Assembly (NCBI GenBank): GCA_002424645.1
Contig: DIKU01000140.1
Coordinates: 1 to 7,710 of the forward strand
Direction: 5' to 3'
DNA from: Pelobacter sp. UBA5610
GTDB taxonomy: Bacteria > Desulfobacterota > Desulfuromonadia > Desulfuromonadales > Syntrophotaleaceae
Length of the DNA: 7,710 nucleotides
The stretch's first letter is position 1. Each line of letters begins with the position of its first letter. Below the pieces are notes generated by a model. It made no database searches. It saw only the letters and a list, made by a program, of their open reading frames with translations, and had not been told where the DNA came from. The translations under genes and the position numbers were made by a program. Below, one piece after another: positions 5,211-7,710 of this stretch.

Positions 5211-6667
5211 GAGTGTTACTGATTGCCCCGACACCCCCTGCCTGTCATTGGCCGCAAGGCGTATTTTTCTACTCCGTGGTCCCGACAGAACTGGCCCACT
5301 GTGCAGCGCTGCTGGGCCAACACGGCCACCACGTACGGCTCGAACAACGCGAAATCAGCCTGCTGCGCGAATCGTTCGACTGGACGAAAGCGGATGCCCG
5401 GTTTGAAGCTCTGCTGCGAAAATTCTCACCGGAACTGGTGGTCTTTTTTGCCCCGACCGCAACGGCTGACGAAGCCTTTCGCCTGGCCGGCATAACCCGA
5501 TCGGTTCTGGGAGCCTCCGCCAACATCCTGCTGTGCGGCCCCCATGCGACCGCACTGCCGGAACAAACCCTCGCAGATTGTCCATCTCTGGACGCGGTCA
5601 TGATCGGTGAATGGGAATGGACCTTATTGGAGGCTGCGAACAACGGGCTAACACCCGGCATCACCGGTCTTCGATGTGCGACAGTATCTCAAAAAGGCTG
5701 GGTACCGCGACCGGCCTGTACCGATTTGGATAGTTTGCCGATGCCGGCGTGGGATCTGTGCGACATGGACTATATCACCAACCGGCATCGTTGGCTGATT
5801 CGTTGGCTTCCTTTACGGACGATCAATCTGCGCACCTCCCGCGGTTGCCCCAATGCCTGCAGCTTTTGCGCTGCCCCGCTGACGGCCGGGGCCGGTGTCC
5901 GCTTCCATTCCGTGGAATACGTAACGGAAATGCTTGCTCGCGCATTGCAGAACTATCCGGTCGAAGCGGTACTGTTTGAGGATGAAACCTTTGCCGCGGA
6001 TGAGGCACGATTGCGGCGATTGTGCGAAACGATACAAACACGGGGATGGCATCGCCGCCTGCAATGGGCCTGCTGCCTGCGCACCGATCAGGCGTGTCCC
6101 GACCTGCTGCGCACCATGAAAGCCGCCGGCTGCATTCAGGTTGAATACGGATTTGAAACGGCAAGCAACACGCTACTGCAGGCTATCGGCAAGAACACCA
6201 CCGTCGAGCAAAACCTCGCCGCCGCCCGCCATACCCGGGAAGCCGGTCTGCGTGTTTACGCCAATATCATGTTCGGGCTTCCCGGAGAAACCGCCTTGGA
6301 CATGCGCAATACCCTCAACTTTATCCGCGCCATACGCCCCGAAGTCATCTCCGCCTCGGCGATGGCCCCGTTCCCCGGCACAGCATTGTTTCGCGACTTA
6401 AGCGAAGCGCAAAAAAAACGACTGCAATGGGGAGCCTACACCTACCTGGATCAGTTTCGCTCCGGCTTTAACCCCACGGCCATGTCCGATGCACAATGGC
6501 GGAGCAAATACCTTCAGGTGCAGAAACACTTCATCAAGCCTCTGATATTACGGCAAATCCTGCGCGATGCGGGAAATGACTCCTCGGCCGTTATCCAGTA
6601 TTGGCGCAAACGATGGCGTCGTTTCTGCCATCGGCATCCGCTCAAAGCATGGCGCCTGCCGGTGTAG
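5207..6667 (+). CDS. B12-binding-domain radical SAM protein
   Basis: A 486-aa class B-type radical SAM enzyme, BchE/oxidative-cyclase-like. Residues 1-150 form a Rossmann-like B12-binding-type domain: RVLLIAPTPP at the N terminus, VVFFAPTA, and CGPHATALPEQ, the family's usual GGPHPTALPEE-type loop. A linker with LPMPAWDL leads to the radical SAM barrel with TSRGCPNACSFCAAP, giving the [4Fe-4S] ligands Cys214, Cys218 and Cys221 (C-x3-C-x2-C). Further barrel motifs are FEDETF (257-262), YGFETAS (G315) and MFGLPGET (P359). These enzymes methylate unactivated carbons or rearrange rings; cobalamin binding cannot be proven because class B domains often lack the DxHxxG motif, also not seen here. Start is GTG at 5207, overlapping the previous stop by four bases (GTGA). 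In this setting it probably modifies the peptide or a group attached to it. The basic C terminus (RKRWRRFCHRHPLKAWR) has no assigned role. Confidence 0.88.
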   Translation: MRVLLIAPTPPACHWPQGVFFYSVVPTELAHCAALLGQHGHHVRLEQREISLLRESFDWTKADARFEALLRKFSPELVVFFAPTATADEAFRLAGITRSVLGASANILLCGPHATALPEQTLADCPSLDAVMIGEWEWTLLEAANNGLTPGITGLRCATVSQKGWVPRPACTDLDSLPMPAWDLCDMDYITNRHRWLIRWLPLRTINLRTSRGCPNACSFCAAPLTAGAGVRFHSVEYVTEMLARALQNYPVEAVLFEDETFAADEARLRRLCETIQTRGWHRRLQWACCLRTDQACPDLLRTMKAAGCIQVEYGFETASNTLLQAIGKNTTVEQNLAAARHTREAGLRVYANIMFGLPGETALDMRNTLNFIRAIRPEVISASAMAPFPGTALFRDLSEAQKKRLQWGAYTYLDQFRSGFNPTAMSDAQWRSKYLQVQKHFIKPLILRQILRDAGNDSSAVIQYWRKRWRRFCHRHPLKAWRLPV

Positions 6668-6832
6668 GCCTGCCCGGGCGCCTCTTTCACAGTCAACGCC
6701 CATGGCGCCTGGCAGATCTCAAAGCGTTTCCAATTTCGGATTGCCAAACCGGAGGTTAGTGCGTATGTTTCCAGGTCGAAGCACTTTGCGGATACATGGA
6801 AAGCGCCCGCTGCCAACCCAAGGAGATTCTAC

Positions 6833-7710
6833 GTGCGTATCCTTATCGTCACCCCTGAGCAACCACGCACGACAGGCAACTGGATTTCAGCGCGACGTCA
6901 ACAGAAAGGACTGCAAACCCTCGGCCATGACGTTCATATCGTCGAAGCCGGAGAATCCGTCCAGCAACTGGAAGAGGTCATTGAAGAGTACGCCCCCGAT
7001 GTGGTGAACCTGCTGCATGCTTTTCGCAGTGGCAAACAATGGCTGGCATGCAAACAAGCCCAACACATCCCCATGGCAGTCACACTGACGGGCACCGACG
7101 TTAATCATGGACTTGCACATTCGAAACAAAGTCCGACAATTCTGACCATCCTGAACCAGGCTCAAGCCGTCATTACCATCAATGCCTTGACCGCCGTGGC
7201 GTTGCAGAGAAATTACCCCGATCTGGCCTTGCGCCTGCACCACGTAGCACCGGCCATCGATCCCGGCCACGAGCCTTATAGCCTCCGCCAGAGACTGGAG
7301 ATGCCGCAGGACTGCGTACTATTCCTGCACCCTGCCAGCATCCGCCCGGTAAAAGCAAACCTGGAACTGCTTGAAATGTTCCTGCCGGTTGCCTGCGCCG
7401 AACAATCCTGCAGGCTGGTTTTTTGCGGACCGGTGCTTGATGCTGGTTATGGACATCGCTTTTTTAACGCCATAAACCTCCGCCCATGGGCCCATTACGC
7501 AGGAGAAATCCCGGCCGGCGCCATGCCTGCCGCCATGCAGGACGCGGACATCATCATCAACAACTCGGTCAGTGAGGGTTTTTCCAACACCCTGTATGAA
7601 GCGGCCTGCCTTGGAACCCCGATATTGGCCAAAGACATTCCCGGCAACGTGGTTGCTTTTGAATCAGGCCGGCAGGGCCTTTTATACGACACGCCGCAAA
7701 GGTTCGTTGA
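6833..7710 (+). CDS. GT-B glycosyltransferase (GT4-like), 3' end beyond window
   Basis: At least 292 codons, open to the right edge, starting with GTG at 6833 behind AAGGAG (6820-6825) with seven-base spacing. The N-terminal domain begins VRILIVTPEQPRTTGNW and contains LLHAFRSG (60-67) and TLTGTDVNHG, typical of the acceptor half of GT-B enzymes. The C-terminal donor domain begins near FLHPASIRPVKANLELLEMF and carries the E-x7-E motif of retaining family 4 enzymes (SEGFSNTLYEA, Glu248 and Glu256) followed by GTPILAKDIPGN. It would transfer a sugar from a nucleotide-sugar donor to an unknown acceptor. The 165-base gap from the radical SAM gene has no terminator, so it probably belongs to the same operon. 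A sugar on the phosphorylated peptide is an attractive but unproven role. Confidence 0.88.
   Translation, partial: MRILIVTPEQPRTTGNWISARRQQKGLQTLGHDVHIVEAGESVQQLEEVIEEYAPDVVNLLHAFRSGKQWLACKQAQHIPMAVTLTGTDVNHGLAHSKQSPTILTILNQAQAVITINALTAVALQRNYPDLALRLHHVAPAIDPGHEPYSLRQRLEMPQDCVLFLHPASIRPVKANLELLEMFLPVACAEQSCRLVFCGPVLDAGYGHRFFNAINLRPWAHYAGEIPAGAMPAAMQDADIIINNSVSEGFSNTLYEAACLGTPILAKDIPGNVVAFESGRQGLLYDTPQRFV

Noticed and set aside
6765..7007. 80-codon plus frame with GGAGG upstream of ATG 6765
   Set aside because: Overlaps the first 175 bases of the glycosyltransferase in another frame; the glycosyltransferase has clear family motifs and its own good ribosome binding site, while this frame has none.

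Overview
The window reads as chromosomal DNA from a Gram-negative, probably anaerobic bacterium of the Desulfuromonas/Pelobacter/Geobacter type. This is an inference from moderately high GC, an RND efflux pump, and a small clostridial-type ferredoxin; no rRNA or marker gene is present to settle it.

Layout: (1) 1-744 is the C-terminal quarter of an RND multidrug efflux transporter, followed by a GC-rich hairpin. (2) 745-1246 is a convergent spacer with no credible gene; it ends in a strong minus-strand terminator. (3) 1247-1423 (minus) is a 58-aa ferredoxin with its own promoter, in which both cluster motifs have lost the second cysteine. (4) From about 1657 to the right edge is a plus-strand RiPP (ribosomally made, modified peptide) gene cluster related to lasso-peptide clusters.

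The RiPP cluster runs: PqqD-like leader-binding protein (B1, RRE), transglutaminase-fold leader peptidase (B2) with an intact Cys-His-Asp triad, two tandemly duplicated precursor peptides (37 and 36 aa) each followed by a conserved 3' stem-loop, a strong terminator-like hairpin, an HPr-kinase-related kinase, a NTP_transf_5 nucleotidyltransferase, a B12-binding-type radical SAM enzyme, and the start of a GT-B glycosyltransferase that runs off the window. Kinase, nucleotidyltransferase and radical SAM genes overlap by a few bases and look translationally coupled.

The most interesting point is the precursor pair. Their leaders fit the lasso leader pattern Y-x2-P-x-L-x3-G-x5-T-x with exact spacing (only G replaced by E), and B1/B2 are the matching leader-handling proteins. 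Yet the predicted 13-residue cores, GIAPVVSGAPAQV and GTVPVVSGAPVQG, contain no Asp or Glu, so the ordinary lasso macrolactam to residue 7-9 cannot form. The only core carboxylate is the C terminus and the only hydroxyl shared by both is Ser7 within an invariant PVVSGAP segment. With a kinase, nucleotidyltransferase, radical SAM enzyme and glycosyltransferase alongside and no cyclase in view, the system may be a lasso-derived RiPP class whose product is phosphorylated/glycosylated and not threaded. A cyclase downstream of the window cannot be excluded.
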